From contig NZ_VLKE01000001.1 of assembly GCF_007830265.1 (NCBI RefSeq), positions 6,881,738 to 6,945,737 of the forward strand: a DNA stretch of 64,000 nt, given 5' to 3'. A program made the translations under genes and the position numbers. The notes under the pieces are model-generated. The model was not told where the DNA came from, made no database searches, and saw only the letters and a program-made list of their open reading frames with translations. The stretch is from Micromonospora olivasterospora (GTDB lineage Bacteria > Actinomycetota > Actinomycetes > Mycobacteriales > Micromonosporaceae). This document shows positions 41,067 to 50,045 of this stretch, in pieces; position 1 is the first letter of the stretch; each line of letters opens with the position of its first letter.

Positions 41067-43602
41067 ACAGCCGGCTCGCCGTGTCTGCCGGGGTCGCCAC
41101 TGACCGGTTCATCCCGCGACGAAGCCGCGTCGCTGAGACCGTGCTTACCCGGCACCCCACCAAGCGACTCGTCCGGCGAGGACACGTCACTGATCGACAT
41201 TGTGTCGCTGGTGTCGAGGTTGCTGAACACGTCGTCGCTGGCGACAGACATGTCACTGTCACTGTCACGGCCGCTGGCGTTGGCGGTGGCGGTGGCGGTG
41301 GCGTTGTGGTGCATCGGCGTGTCATCGGCGCGGGAGGCAGCGCCAGCCGGCACCGTGCTACGGGCGCTGGCCGCCTCCGGCGTCCCAGCCGTGCCGGGCG
41401 TGCCGGGGGTGGCGCTGCCGGCGGCCTGGGCGAGGACCTGGTGGTATCCGTTGACCCAGTCCCGTTGGAAGGATTCGGCGAGGGGGTCGTGGCGGGCCGG
41501 CTTGACGCCGTACTGGTGGGCCAGGCCGGTAAACTGCTCTACTGCCTGGCTGGTCGCTGCTGCGGTGTGCTGCTCGGGCGTTATCGGCACGGTCGGCGCG
41601 CCGGCGCGCCCGCTTTCTGTAACGCCGACGGTAGCCCAGTTGGCGGCCGGTGCGGTGGCGCCGGGGATGGCCGCGGCCGAGAAACGGGCGGGCAGGTCGG
41701 TGACCGCCTGCCGGACCACGTTCGCCACGGCGCTCACCTGCGCGGCGTCGGGACCGGCCACCACAGCGGGCAGCACGGCCGGCAGGACGGCGGGGGCACC
41801 GAGGATCGCATTGAGGCTTCGGTCCACCCGGTCCCGCACGGCGCTCTTGACCGCCTCGATCGCGGCGGCGGACGGCACCGCCGCCCCGGCACCTGCCGGC
41901 ACGCCGGCACCTGTCGGCGTGCCAACGGCCCACGACGTGCCAGCGGCCGTCGGTAGGCCGGCGGCGAGGTACTGGTCGATGTGGTGTTGGACGGCCAGGT
42001 GCGCGATCGCGCGCAACGCCTCCAGGTCGAACTCCGCCGGCAGCCCGGCGACCACCTGCTCCGACCACACCTCGGCCGGGAACTGCCCACCCGCGGACGC
42101 CAACGCCTCGGCCATCCGGGCCACCGCCCGCTCCCGGACACCCGTCAGATACCCCTCGGTCAGCGCGGCAGCGGGCAGACCGACCGCGGACAGGAAACCC
42201 GCAACAACCCGATCACCCCGCCGGGCGTCGACCCACTCGGCGAAAACCCGCTCGATGGGTACGGCGAGCGCGGCCATGCTCTTGCCCGCCCGAGCCACCC
42301 CGGCCAGCAACCCACCGTAACGATCCACCAGATCCTGCTGGAACCGATACCACCGCTCCACCACCGGCCCACCCGCTGCCACAACCCACTCCGGCACCGG
42401 CGCAACCGGCACCGACAGGCTCGGCACCGACCACGACGGCACCGACGGGTCCAGGTGCGGCGTGGGCAGGTCCAGACTCGGCGTAGGCAGGTTCGAAGCC
42501 GGCAGCGGCGGCGAGGTGGACGGCGGGGCCTGCCCGCCGGTCACCGCAGCCTTCGGGTCGTCGACCCCAGCCTCGTACCCCGTGGACATGTCCCCACCCA
42601 CCGGTGTCGGCCCCACCGGCATGACCGGCCTACCATCCCACGTGAAGTCGGGGCGAGGCACCCGCACCCGGGGCAGGTTCACGGCGCGATTCAAGACGAG
42701 CCCGAGCCCGCTCGCGGCCGATCCCCCTCCCCCCGAAATCGCCCCGGAAATTGTGTCCGCAGCAAAATTATCGGGGTCGAACTCGAGCTTCCGGTCGACC
42801 ATCGCGGTGGCAAACCAACCGAGAATTCCCTCCGTGCCGGCCTCCAACACCGGCCGCGTCAACAGATCGGTCAACAGCATCCTGGTGCTGTCCGACAGGC
42901 CGAGTTTGCCGACCGCGCCGGCGACAGCGCCAGCGGCCTTGCCCAACGCCGGCCCGCCCACCGTGCTCAGGAACGCCACCGCCCCCGCGTACGCCGCCTG
43001 CTTACCGACCGCCGACCAGTTCACCCCCGACTGCAAACCATCGGTCATCATCGACACCTGCGCCAACAAGGCAGAACCCGGCATCGTCAGCATCTGCATC
43101 GCCGTGCTGCTCGCCGCCGAGCGGACCAACGCCGAACGCAGGACCACCTGGATGATCGTCCGCGCCTGGGCGAGGTGTGCCGCCGCCCCCACCGGATTCC
43201 ACCACCACATCGCGGCGGCGGCGGCGAACTCGGCCTGCATGAAGGAGAACATGGCCACCGTCGTACGCTTGCCGGTCTCCGTCTCCAGGAAGAACTTCTT
43301 CTCCGCATCGACCACGGCGAGCATCAGGTCGGCCGTCTCGGCCATCTCCCCACGAACGGAGCGGTCTGCGCCACGAACCGGTCGAAGGCCTCACCCTCCC
43401 CCGCCTGCCGGACCGCCCTGATCGTCTGCTCCAGCAACGGACCCAGCACCGTACGCACCCGATGCTCCAGCGTTTCCAGCGTGCCGATGTCATCCCACAA
43501 CAACGGCAACCTCGCCCGGGACACCCGCACCCCGGTGAACGCTTCCAAAGCCCGCATCGAGCTCTCACTGAGCTCAACAGTCGAAAAAGCGGCGGCGACC
43601 AA

Positions 43603-43890
43603 CGCGCAACGCTCCTTCCCCGCCCCCGAACCAAACGCACCCAGTACGGATCAGCCAGCCACGCGGACCGCCCACCCCAGCCCCGACCACCTCGCCGGCG
43701 ATAACCTCGGCACCGTCGCCCACCCGGCGGCCAAAACCCCCAACACCTCACCCCACCCGGCCGACGCCCACCACCACCGGCAGTGTTGATCGCCGATAGC
43801 CACGCACCCCTCACCGTAAAGTGACGGTAGTCGACACCGGCGACACCAGCCATCCCCGCCCACACGTGCGCCACCACACACCCTGACCCC
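43603..43890 (-). promoter_or_regulatory. Conserved leader of giant gene C
   Basis: This is the inverted counterpart of the gene B leader, including ACCGTCACTTTACGGT (perfect five-base arms) and the GGGGAAGGAG site before TTG. Retained although gene C is broken, which points to recent breakage. Confidence 0.5.
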
Positions 43891-43929
43891 GCGCCGGGCC
43901 CCGGCGGGGCCTCACCCCGACCCGAGCCG

Positions 43930-44640
43930 TCGAGCAGGCCCATGCCAGATCAGACCCACCACCTGATCGACCAACCCGCAGCGGTACTTCGAGGCGTTGG
44001 GGCCCCGGCGCAGCAATGCGCTGGGGCTACCCGACGACGTCGACGTCGACGTCGACGGCGAGATCGATTCATCAGGTACCGAGTACCACCAGGCGAGTGT
44101 GTACTGCGTCGTCACCGGACCAGACCAGTAACGCACCGCTGACTCCAGCGCCGAACAGCCCGACCCACTCAACTGGAATCTCCTCGACCTCGACAAGCCC
44201 CGCACCGTCGGCTGACCCACGCACTGCATCGGCCCGAGAGCAGCAGCTCGCTCTCGAGCCGTTCCGGCGCCTGCCCCACATCTGAAACTTGCACGTGCTG
44301 CCGATCCGCGCGGCGGTCAAGTCGTAGGCGGCGCTCAGCTCCGTCACGAGCAGGACCCTCGGCGCCGCCGCGGCGGCCGCCGCCGAACGGGACACCGCCC
44401 GCACCGCCCCGGCCGAGTCCGAGACAGCCCGCCGCGACGCCAACGCCGAACTGCGCGCCGAGCGGGCCGCCCTGGCCGAGGTACGCCGCCAGGTCGAGCA
44501 ACTCCACACCGACCGGCGGCAGGCTGAGCAGGCGGCCCAGGACGCCCGCACCGACGCCGCCCGACTCCAAGCCCAGCTCGACCAGGCCCAGGGCGGGCGG
44601 CGGTGACCCGCCGACCTGGACGGGGCGGACCGTTTGGACG
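43930..44640 (+). pseudogene. Two gene scraps: acidic C-terminus and coiled-coil C-terminus
   Basis: At about 44020-44130 a plus frame ends YFEALGPRRSNALGLPDDVD...EYHQASVYCVVTGPDQ with a stop; the front is missing. At 44347-44607 another plus frame without a start gives an Ala/Glu/Arg coiled coil (ERDTARTAPAESETARRDAN, EVRRQVEQLHTDRRQAEQAA), like the tail of KfrA-type plasmid DNA-binding proteins. Both are cut at the 5' side. Confidence 0.4.
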
Positions 44641-45123
44641 CTAGGCTGTGTCTCGTCGATCTTGGGTGAGGTCACGTAGCCAGATCTTCATCGTGGCGAT
44701 GTCGACGGTGGCCCGGTACATGTAGTCGCGCTTGTCGTACCTGGTCGCGACCGCCCGGAACTGCTTGAGCTTGTTGAACGCCCGCTCGGCGGTGTTGCGC
44801 TGCTTGTAGCGCTCCCGGTCGAAGGTCGGTGGCCGGCCGCCGCGGGATCCCTTCTTGCGACGGTTGGCCGCCTGATCGGCCTTGATCGGGATCGTGGCCT
44901 TGATGCCGCGGCGGCGTAGGTGAGCACGGATAGCCTTCGAGCTGTACGCCTTGTCAGCCAGGACATGCCCGGGGCGGGTACGCGGCCGGCCGACCCGGCG
45001 CGGGATCCGGATAGCGGCCATGACCTGCGTGAAGCCGGTACAGTCGGCCCGCTGCCCGCACGTGGTGTGCCGCGCGATCGGACGGCAACGCCGGTCAGCG
45101 GCCAGGCGCAGCTTGGTGGTCAA
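44641..45123 (-). CDS. IS5-family transposase, second frame (C-terminal half)
   Basis: This 160-residue frame contains TTKLRLAADRRCRPIARHTT, the second Asp in LADKAYSSKAIRAHLRRRGI and the Glu-containing RNTAERAFNKLKQFRAVATR, completing the DDE core of the first frame. Fusion is probably by frameshift, as in many two-frame IS5 elements. Confidence 0.85.
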   Translation of the reverse strand: MTTKLRLAADRRCRPIARHTTCGQRADCTGFTQVMAAIRIPRRVGRPRTRPGHVLADKAYSSKAIRAHLRRRGIKATIPIKADQAANRRKKGSRGGRPPTFDRERYKQRNTAERAFNKLKQFRAVATRYDKRDYMYRATVDIATMKIWLRDLTQDRRDTA

Positions 45124-45600
45124 CCCGCCACGGGACCGGCCGAGGGCTTCCCTTCCGCCCTTTCATCCCTGGCGGCCTCCCCCTTTTCGGGTGATCCGCC
45201 GCCGGGGCGGGCCGCGCACCCGCCGCGTGCTGGTGCGCCCGGATCGAGGAGGTGTCCACCCCGACCGTCCACTCGTCGCCTTCCTCCGCGTCGCAGTCGA
45301 TCCGCAACGCCGCGCAGATCCGCGACCAGGTGCCGTCCATCGCCCACCTGCGTTTGCGCTGGTAGACCGTCTTCCACGGACCGAACCGCTCCGGCAGGTC
45401 ACGCCACGGAATCCCGGTACGTTCCCGGTACAAGATCCCCGAGACCGTCGTCCGATGGTCACGCCATCGGCCCCCACGCGGCGGATCCGCTGGCAGCAAC
45501 GGCGCCAGAAGCGCCCACTCGTCATCGGTCAACTCATGCCGTCGAGACACGCCAATCTATCTACCAAAACCTGCCCCGAAGATCCACGAGACACGCCCTA
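44642..45600. mobile_element. IS5-family element with two overlapping transposase frames
   Basis: The ends are inverted repeats (TAGGCTGTGTCTCGTCGATC at the left; the right end complements it with three mismatches and an indel). CTA stands at both outer borders and may be the target duplication. The stop codon of the second frame (44641-44643) is made by this border CTA. An IS4-family element is inserted directly at its right end. Confidence 0.8.
45095..45550 (-). CDS. IS5-family transposase, first frame (N-terminal half)
   Basis: This 151-residue frame carries the DUF4096-type start (RHELTDDEWALLAPLLP), GILYRERTGIPWRDLPERFG, and the first catalytic Asp in TVGVDTSSIRAHQHAAG. It overlaps the second frame at 45095-45123; a frameshift around the AAAGGG / AAGGGAAG stretch would fuse them. 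Confidence 0.85.
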   Translation of the reverse strand: MSRRHELTDDEWALLAPLLPADPPRGGRWRDHRTTVSGILYRERTGIPWRDLPERFGPWKTVYQRKRRWAMDGTWSRICAALRIDCDAEEGDEWTVGVDTSSIRAHQHAAGARPAPAADHPKRGRPPGMKGRKGSPRPVPWRVDHQAAPGR

Positions 45601-45603
45601 GAT

Positions 45604-47193
45604 CCAAGGCCGGGTAGTTAGGGCGTTGCGGCTGCTGTCAAGCGGGGTTTGCGGGGTTTGCGGGGTGGGGATGGTGTGGGTGGTGGGAGTGGTTCGGTGG
45701 TGTCGTCGTGGATGGTGATGGCGAGGTTGGTGATCTTCTGGTTGGTGGTGGGTCTGCCGGGTGGGTGTTTGGCGTAGCGGGACAGTGGTGATTTGACGCG
45801 GCGGGTGCTGGTGCGTGCTCGGCGTGGTGGGAGGAGTTCAGCGAGGACGGCGCGGCCGATAGCGCCGGTGAGGTCGGTGTTCTCGGGCAGGACGTCGGCG
45901 GCGTTGGTGAGTTGTTCCCGGGCGGTGTGCAGGGCGATGGTGAAGCTGGCCCGGTCGGGGTCGGTCCCGGGCCGGGTTTCGGTGGCGTGGACCATCGCGG
46001 TGCGCAGCGCCTGGTAGACGGTCAGCAGTGCCCACAGTTCCTGCTGGATGCCGGTCGGGTCGCCGGAGCGCAGGATTCGTCCGTGCAGGATGGTGTGGCG
46101 CAGGGCGTAGTACGCCGATTCGTGTTCCCAGCGCTGGTGATAGAGCTCGACCAGGCGGTGTGCCGGGTGCCGGCGGGGGTCGCGCAGGGAGGTGACGAGG
46201 CGGTAGACGCCGGTGTAGGTGGTGGCGTCGGCGCAGGTGACGGTGACGGTGGCGTCGATGACCCGGACGGGGACGTGGTTGAGGACGCTCAGGTATGAGC
46301 CGTCGTCGAGGCGGGCCAGGACCGGCAGGCGGCGGTTGCCGCGCAGCCGGCCCAGGAATTGGGCGCCGGTGCCGGCGACCGCGGTCAGGAACATGTTGGA
46401 GTCGAAGCCCTTGTCCCACAGCACGAGCATGCCGGCATCCAGCAGATGCAGCAGTTTGCTGGCGTAGCTGGTCTCGCCCTCGGCGGTCGGTCCGAACACC
46501 GCACCGAGCATGCCGCGGGTGCCGGTCTCGACCAGCGTCATCAACTCCACCGCCGGGTAGCCGTTTCCGGTGCGTTTGCCGAGCCAGGCACGGTTGCGGG
46601 CGGTGTCGGCGGTGCGTTGGGAGGTACAACCGTCGAAGGACACCGTGCGATAGCGGCCGAACCGCACCCCGGGAGTGTGTGGCTGCGCGAGAGGCCCGGC
46701 GAGGACCTCGAAGAGGGCCTTCACCGGAGCGGGACCGACGCGGCGGCGCAGGTCACGTAGCCCTTTACCCGATGGGACGACCACGACCAGCCCCACCAGC
46801 CCGGCGATCATCTTGGCCCAGACCCGCCGGTAGCCGACCTCCGGGAACAGGCACATCGCCAGCACGAAGTACACCCCGACCCGGGACGGCAGGTTCCGTA
46901 GTCTTGCCTGCACCGTACCGGTCTCGGCCAGCACCGCATCGACGAGTTCAAAGGGCACGATCGAGGTGAGTTCCCCGAGATGGCCCGGGGCGAACACTCC
47001 CGCCGCGACCCGGACAGTGCGGGTGATGGCGGCCACAGTGCGGGACAGGGCAGAATGATCCGGCAACGGAACTCCCGGGCAGAAACGGTGGATCTTGGTC
47101 GACCGCCAGTTCTACCGGAGTTCCGTTGCTTTTACCGCCCCCGGGCCCATCGGCTTGACAGCCACGCCCGCCGCCTAACTACCCGGCCTTGGC
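45604..47193. mobile_element. IS4-family insertion sequence
   Basis: A 1,590-bp element with perfect 19-bp terminal inverted repeats (CCAAGGCCGGGTAGTTAGG) and an 8-base direct repeat CCCTAGAT on each side (45596-45603 and 47194-47201). The left copy contains the last bases of the neighbouring IS5 element, so this element came in second, exactly at its end. Confidence 0.92.
45618..47066 (-). CDS. IS4-family transposase
   Basis: This 482-residue protein has an N-terminal IS4 domain (ELVDAVLAETGTVQARLRNL), a first Asp in VSFDGCTSQRTADTARNRAW, a second Asp in LVLWDKGFDSNMFL, and the Y-(2)-R-(3)-E signature YHQRWEHESAYYALRHTIL. It fills the IS and appears intact. Confidence 0.92.
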   Translation of the reverse strand: MPDHSALSRTVAAITRTVRVAAGVFAPGHLGELTSIVPFELVDAVLAETGTVQARLRNLPSRVGVYFVLAMCLFPEVGYRRVWAKMIAGLVGLVVVVPSGKGLRDLRRRVGPAPVKALFEVLAGPLAQPHTPGVRFGRYRTVSFDGCTSQRTADTARNRAWLGKRTGNGYPAVELMTLVETGTRGMLGAVFGPTAEGETSYASKLLHLLDAGMLVLWDKGFDSNMFLTAVAGTGAQFLGRLRGNRRLPVLARLDDGSYLSVLNHVPVRVIDATVTVTCADATTYTGVYRLVTSLRDPRRHPAHRLVELYHQRWEHESAYYALRHTILHGRILRSGDPTGIQQELWALLTVYQALRTAMVHATETRPGTDPDRASFTIALHTAREQLTNAADVLPENTDLTGAIGRAVLAELLPPRRARTSTRRVKSPLSRYAKHPPGRPTTNQKITNLAITIHDDTTEPLPPPTPSPPRKPRKPRLTAAATP

Positions 47194-47199
47194 CCTAGA

Positions 47200-47859
47200 T
47201 CAGTCTCTTGGCCGACGGCCGCGCGGTCGGTCCGCAGGCAGCTGAGCATCCAGAGCTGCCACCACCACCTCGGAGCGGGTAATGCGGCCACCCAGCGACC
47301 GAGGACCCGCGCCGATCTGCTGCTGGACCCATCCGACCAGGGTGTCCATCACCTGCAGCTCACCGGCCAGAGGCCGGATCGGCAACTGCACTCTGCGTAC
47401 CTTTGCCGTCTTGCCACGCTGCGCTGAGGTACGCCATGGGAACGGCTCACCGGCGTCTGCGGCAGCCGGCCGGCGAGCTTCGGCGACCAGCCGGGGTAGA
47501 TCGGCCAGGTGCGCGCGGAGCGCGTCGAGAACAAGCTCCGTGTTGCTGGTCGAGTTGCGCCGTGCTCGCTCGAACCGGGCCATCAGCGGCGCCGGGACGC
47601 TGAGGACCGTCGGGCTGACCGCCAAGGCGGCGGGATCGTCCAGGTCCACCGACAGGTCCGGCATCCCGATGGCGCGGGCACGGCCCGTTGACGCCTCCTC
47701 CGGCGAGGGCGCAGACGCTGCCGGCGCAGGAGCGGCGGGAGCAGCCTCGGTGCGGCCGGCGCCGGACGCCGGCGGTTCCTCGGTGGCCGCGGGGGCCGCG
47801 GGGGCCGCCTCAGCCCGGGTGGCGGGGGCGGGGGGCGGGGCTGGCTGATTCCGTGTCAT
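47200..47859 (-). CDS. Possible plasmid partition partner of ParA
   Basis: This 219-residue protein has a Pro/Ala/Glu-rich N-terminus of about 60 residues, then TVLSVPAPLMARFERARRNS and LVLDALRAHLADLPRLVAEA and a basic C-terminus (RRVQLPIRPLAGELQ ... RGRRPRD). It follows the ParA-like gene directly, as ParB-like or ribbon-helix-helix partners do on actinomycete plasmids. No firm domain is seen. Confidence 0.5.
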   Translation of the reverse strand: MTRNQPAPPPAPATRAEAAPAAPAATEEPPASGAGRTEAAPAAPAPAASAPSPEEASTGRARAIGMPDLSVDLDDPAALAVSPTVLSVPAPLMARFERARRNSTSNTELVLDALRAHLADLPRLVAEARRPAAADAGEPFPWRTSAQRGKTAKVRRVQLPIRPLAGELQVMDTLVGWVQQQIGAGPRSLGGRITRSEVVVAALDAQLPADRPRGRRPRD

Positions 47860-47889
47860 CAGGCACGCGCGGGCTGGTCGCCGGCGCGG

Positions 47890-48261
47890 TCAGCGCCGAC
47901 ACCGCCGAGGTGCCGTCCCTGCCTGCAAGGCCGTCATCAGGCCCTTGCCGTCGTCGCCCACCTGCACGCCCTCCGGTAGCCGCCCGTCGACGGGGACGTC
48001 CTCCGGCTTGAGGTAACCGAGGTCCAGGCCGAGGTTGCCCTGCGGGTCGCAGTCGACCAGGAGCACCCGCCGTGGCGAGTTCGCCTGCTCCGCCGCCAGC
48101 GCCAGCAGACCTCCGAGGTTGGCGGTGACCGACGTCTTGCCCTGACCACCCTTCCCGTTGAGCACCGCCAGCACGCGGCCGAGGGACGGCCGTAGTCGAC
48201 GCGACAGCTCCATCGCCGCCGCGAGGTCGGGATCGGCTCCCACCATCTGCCCGAACGTCAT
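47890..48261 (-). pseudogene. Truncated ParA-type partition ATPase
   Basis: From ATG 48261 (AGAAGG upstream) the protein has the deviant Walker A motif LNGKGGQGKTSVTANLGGLL and the Walker A' region VLLVDCDPQGNLGLDLGYL, but ends at about residue 120 in GTAPRRCRR; the full family is 250-350 residues. A few conserved bases past the end suggest an internal deletion joining it to the region before the next gene. A plasmid or ICE partition remnant. Confidence 0.75.
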
Positions 48262-48432
48262 CGGTCTGCCTTCTCTCATCGCGCAGGTTGCGTCTTCGGC
48301 CGTGTGCACCATGCGACATGCGATACGACGCGCTATAGAGCACGCAACAACGTTCGTCACTCGACAAGCCATATTGTCACCACCAGAGTGGACGGTATGA
48401 CAAGTCATCTTGTCCAGACGAGTAGGTCAGCT

Positions 48433-48719
48433 ATGTCGCGAGAGCGGGTGAGCACCACGCCGCGGGAAGGCGCACACGATATCGATCGCCAGTTGGTACA
48501 GGCCCTTGTTTGCGATCCGGCGTCGCGTATCACGGGACAGACCGTGCACGACAGCGCCGGTACGCCTCAGGAGCGGATCCACCTGCGGCAGCTCACTGCC
48601 TTGGTGGCCATCCGCGCAGCGGCGGAGGAGCTGGCGAACACCGCCGCCTCCGAGGCCGCGCGGTGCGGCGCCAACTACCCGGCGATCGGTGAAGCGGCCG
48701 GGATGACGCGGCAAGCCGC
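48433..48719 (+). pseudogene. Truncated small HTH protein
   Basis: The frame from ATG 48433 reads DIDRQLVQALVCDPASRITG, LTALVAIRAAAEELANTAAS and GANYPAIGEAAGMTRQAAR, ending at the start of an HTH of the kind found in actinomycete plasmid proteins (IGEALGVSRQAAW). At 48719 it is cut by transposon sequence. It is divergent from the parA remnant. Confidence 0.5.
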
Positions 48720-48842
48720 GAGAACGTGCACTTCTACGGCACCCACTCGGTCGACATCGACGGCGAGCTCGCCCAGCTCGACGCCGACGGCTACCGGCCG
48801 CTGCGGCTGCCCGAGGACTCCGCGGCCTCCGCGGTGGGCTGA
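48720..48842 (+). mobile_element. Possible C-terminal scrap of a Tn3-family transposase
   Basis: Forty codons read ENVHFYGTHSVDIDGELAQL and DADGYRPLRLP before a TGA. The pattern (a His-Val-x-x-Tyr-Gly motif, then RPLR near the end) resembles the end of Tn3-family TnpA, and a Tn3-type resolvase converges on it. Weak on its own. Confidence 0.4.
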
Positions 48843-49486
48843 CCGGGTACGGCCGGCGCAACGTTGCTGGCGATGCCCAGCGCCCGGTACAGCGTCGAAC
48901 GCCCCACCCCGAGGTGCGCCGCGATCGCGGTCACCGACTCGCCCCGGGCCAGCCGGGCCCGGGCGATATCGAGCTGGTCGGCGGTGACCGCGACCGGTCG
49001 ACCACCGCGACGCCCGGCCGCGGCCGCCGACCGCAGCCCGTCAAGGGTGCGCTCGCGGATCAGCTCGCGTTCCAGCTCGGCCGCCAGCGCGGCGACGGCG
49101 AACAGCAGCCGGTCGGCGATGGTCGCGCCGTCGGGCCGGTGCACGCCGGCGCACACCCCCGTCAGGATTTCCAACACGATGCCGCGGGCGTGCAGCTCGT
49201 CCTCGACGAACACCAGCAGCTCCTTCATGCTGCGGGCCACCCGGTCCGGCTTGTAGATGACCAGGGTGTCACCGGGTTGGAGCCGGTCCAGGGTGGCGCG
49301 CAGCTTCGGCCGCTCGCCGCGGGTGCTCGCCGTCTCGACCACCACCTCGCGGCAGTGGGCGCCGGCCAGGGCATCGAGCTGCGTCTGGTGGTCCTGCCCG
49401 CGGGTCGACACCCGCGCGTACCCGACCCGGATCCGGTTGTGCGGTTGCCCGGCGCCGGCCGGCCCGACGGTGGGGACGGTCGTCAT
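48791..49486 (-). CDS. Tn3-type serine resolvase
   Basis: This 231-residue resolvase has the catalytic Ser in VGYARVSTRGQDHQTQLDAL, DTLVIYKPDRVARSMKEL, the RERTLDGLRSAAAAGRRGGR hinge and a C-terminal HTH (ESVTAIAAHLGVGRSTLYRA). ATG 49486 is chosen; ATG 49495 is also possible. It lies beside a likely res site and a transposase scrap: the end of a decayed Tn3-like transposon. Its own last 17 codons overlap the transposase scrap. Confidence 0.9.
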   Translation of the reverse strand: MTTVPTVGPAGAGQPHNRIRVGYARVSTRGQDHQTQLDALAGAHCREVVVETASTRGERPKLRATLDRLQPGDTLVIYKPDRVARSMKELLVFVEDELHARGIVLEILTGVCAGVHRPDGATIADRLLFAVAALAAELERELIRERTLDGLRSAAAAGRRGGRPVAVTADQLDIARARLARGESVTAIAAHLGVGRSTLYRALGIASNVAPAVPGQPTAEAAESSGSRSGR

Positions 49487-49497
49487 GGCGAGCATCG

Positions 49498-49629
49498 TCT
49501 CGGAAACGTCCCGCAACCACGGCGACGACACGCCGGTTCCGGGACGGGTTTCGGGACTCGGCGGCCTGCGGGAACATCGGCGGCCGCGCCCGGTAGTGGA
49601 TCGTCCCGCAAACGAGCGTTTCCGGGACG
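49498..49629. promoter_or_regulatory. Probable res site
   Basis: Upstream of the resolvase there is a 28-bp dyad (49602-49629: cgtcccgcaaacg, 2-base spacer, cgtttccgggacg; 12 of 13 pairs). Related half-sites (cggaaacgtcccgcaa near 49501; ccgggacgggtttcggga near 49539) lie between it and the gene, as in three-subsite res regions. Confidence 0.6.
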
Positions 49630-50045
49630 GCTGATCCGGCCCGTCAATCCGGCCGTGCAGCCCGCCACCCCAACGCTTTAGCGCCCGATTCCCGGCCGTT
49701 GGTCCAACGGGCCGTGCCGGGAACGGACGACATCGCCGAGTACACCGCCCTGCTGTGCTGGCCCGCAAGGAACAGGTGCGGGCCGAACGGCAGGCCATGG
49801 TAAGCGCGATGGGCCTGCCGATCGGCAGCGTGCGCACGAGGCAGTCGACGCCTGTGGTGTGCTGGCTTCCGCTGAGCGTCGGTGAGCGGACCGGGATCGT
49901 CCGCCGTAGCGGCAATGCCTTCGAGCGGGTCTCGGCCCGTCGTGCGCCCCGGCGGCGGGCAAGCATCCATAGCAGGGGCCCGTACGAAGCCATCCACCGA
50001 CCCACCATCGAGCGGAGTCAACAACGGCGTCGCTACCTCGTCGAT
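49630..50045. other. Unassigned stretch between the transposon and giant gene D
   Basis: About 415 bases. A plus-strand segment near 49715-49840 looks weakly coding (VPGTDDIAEYTALL, then after a frame change ARKEQVRAERQAMVSAMGLP), perhaps a gene scrap. Nothing else is supported. Gene D ends at its right border. Confidence 0.4.

Larger units (their letters stand above)
39149..43602 (-). pseudogene. Giant gene C: broken paralogue with papain-like domain stub and HTH-like repeats
   Basis: Start TTG 43602 as in B. The helical N-terminal region is intact except for one missing base in the TTCCCC run at 43344-43352. The stalk and Ser/Asp region follow, then the papain-like domain shared with A (WWCVAATLDVFHTVYKRLG) up to VPERVAHPD at 40741, where it stops short of the His and Asp segments. 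There it is joined, out of frame, to a different repeat cassette (40235-40740), which is itself split by an IS element and ends at TAG 39149. At least three lesions make a full product impossible; a fragment from ATG 43345 or the N-terminus may still be made. Confidence 0.8.

Noticed and set aside
21650-43602. Immunity or Esx secretion genes next to the giant genes
   Set aside because: None recognised; the gaps hold only IS scraps and leaders.
48433-48842. One intact plus-strand gene across 48433-48842
   Set aside because: The HTH-like front and the Tn3-like end are in different frames and join abruptly at about 48719.
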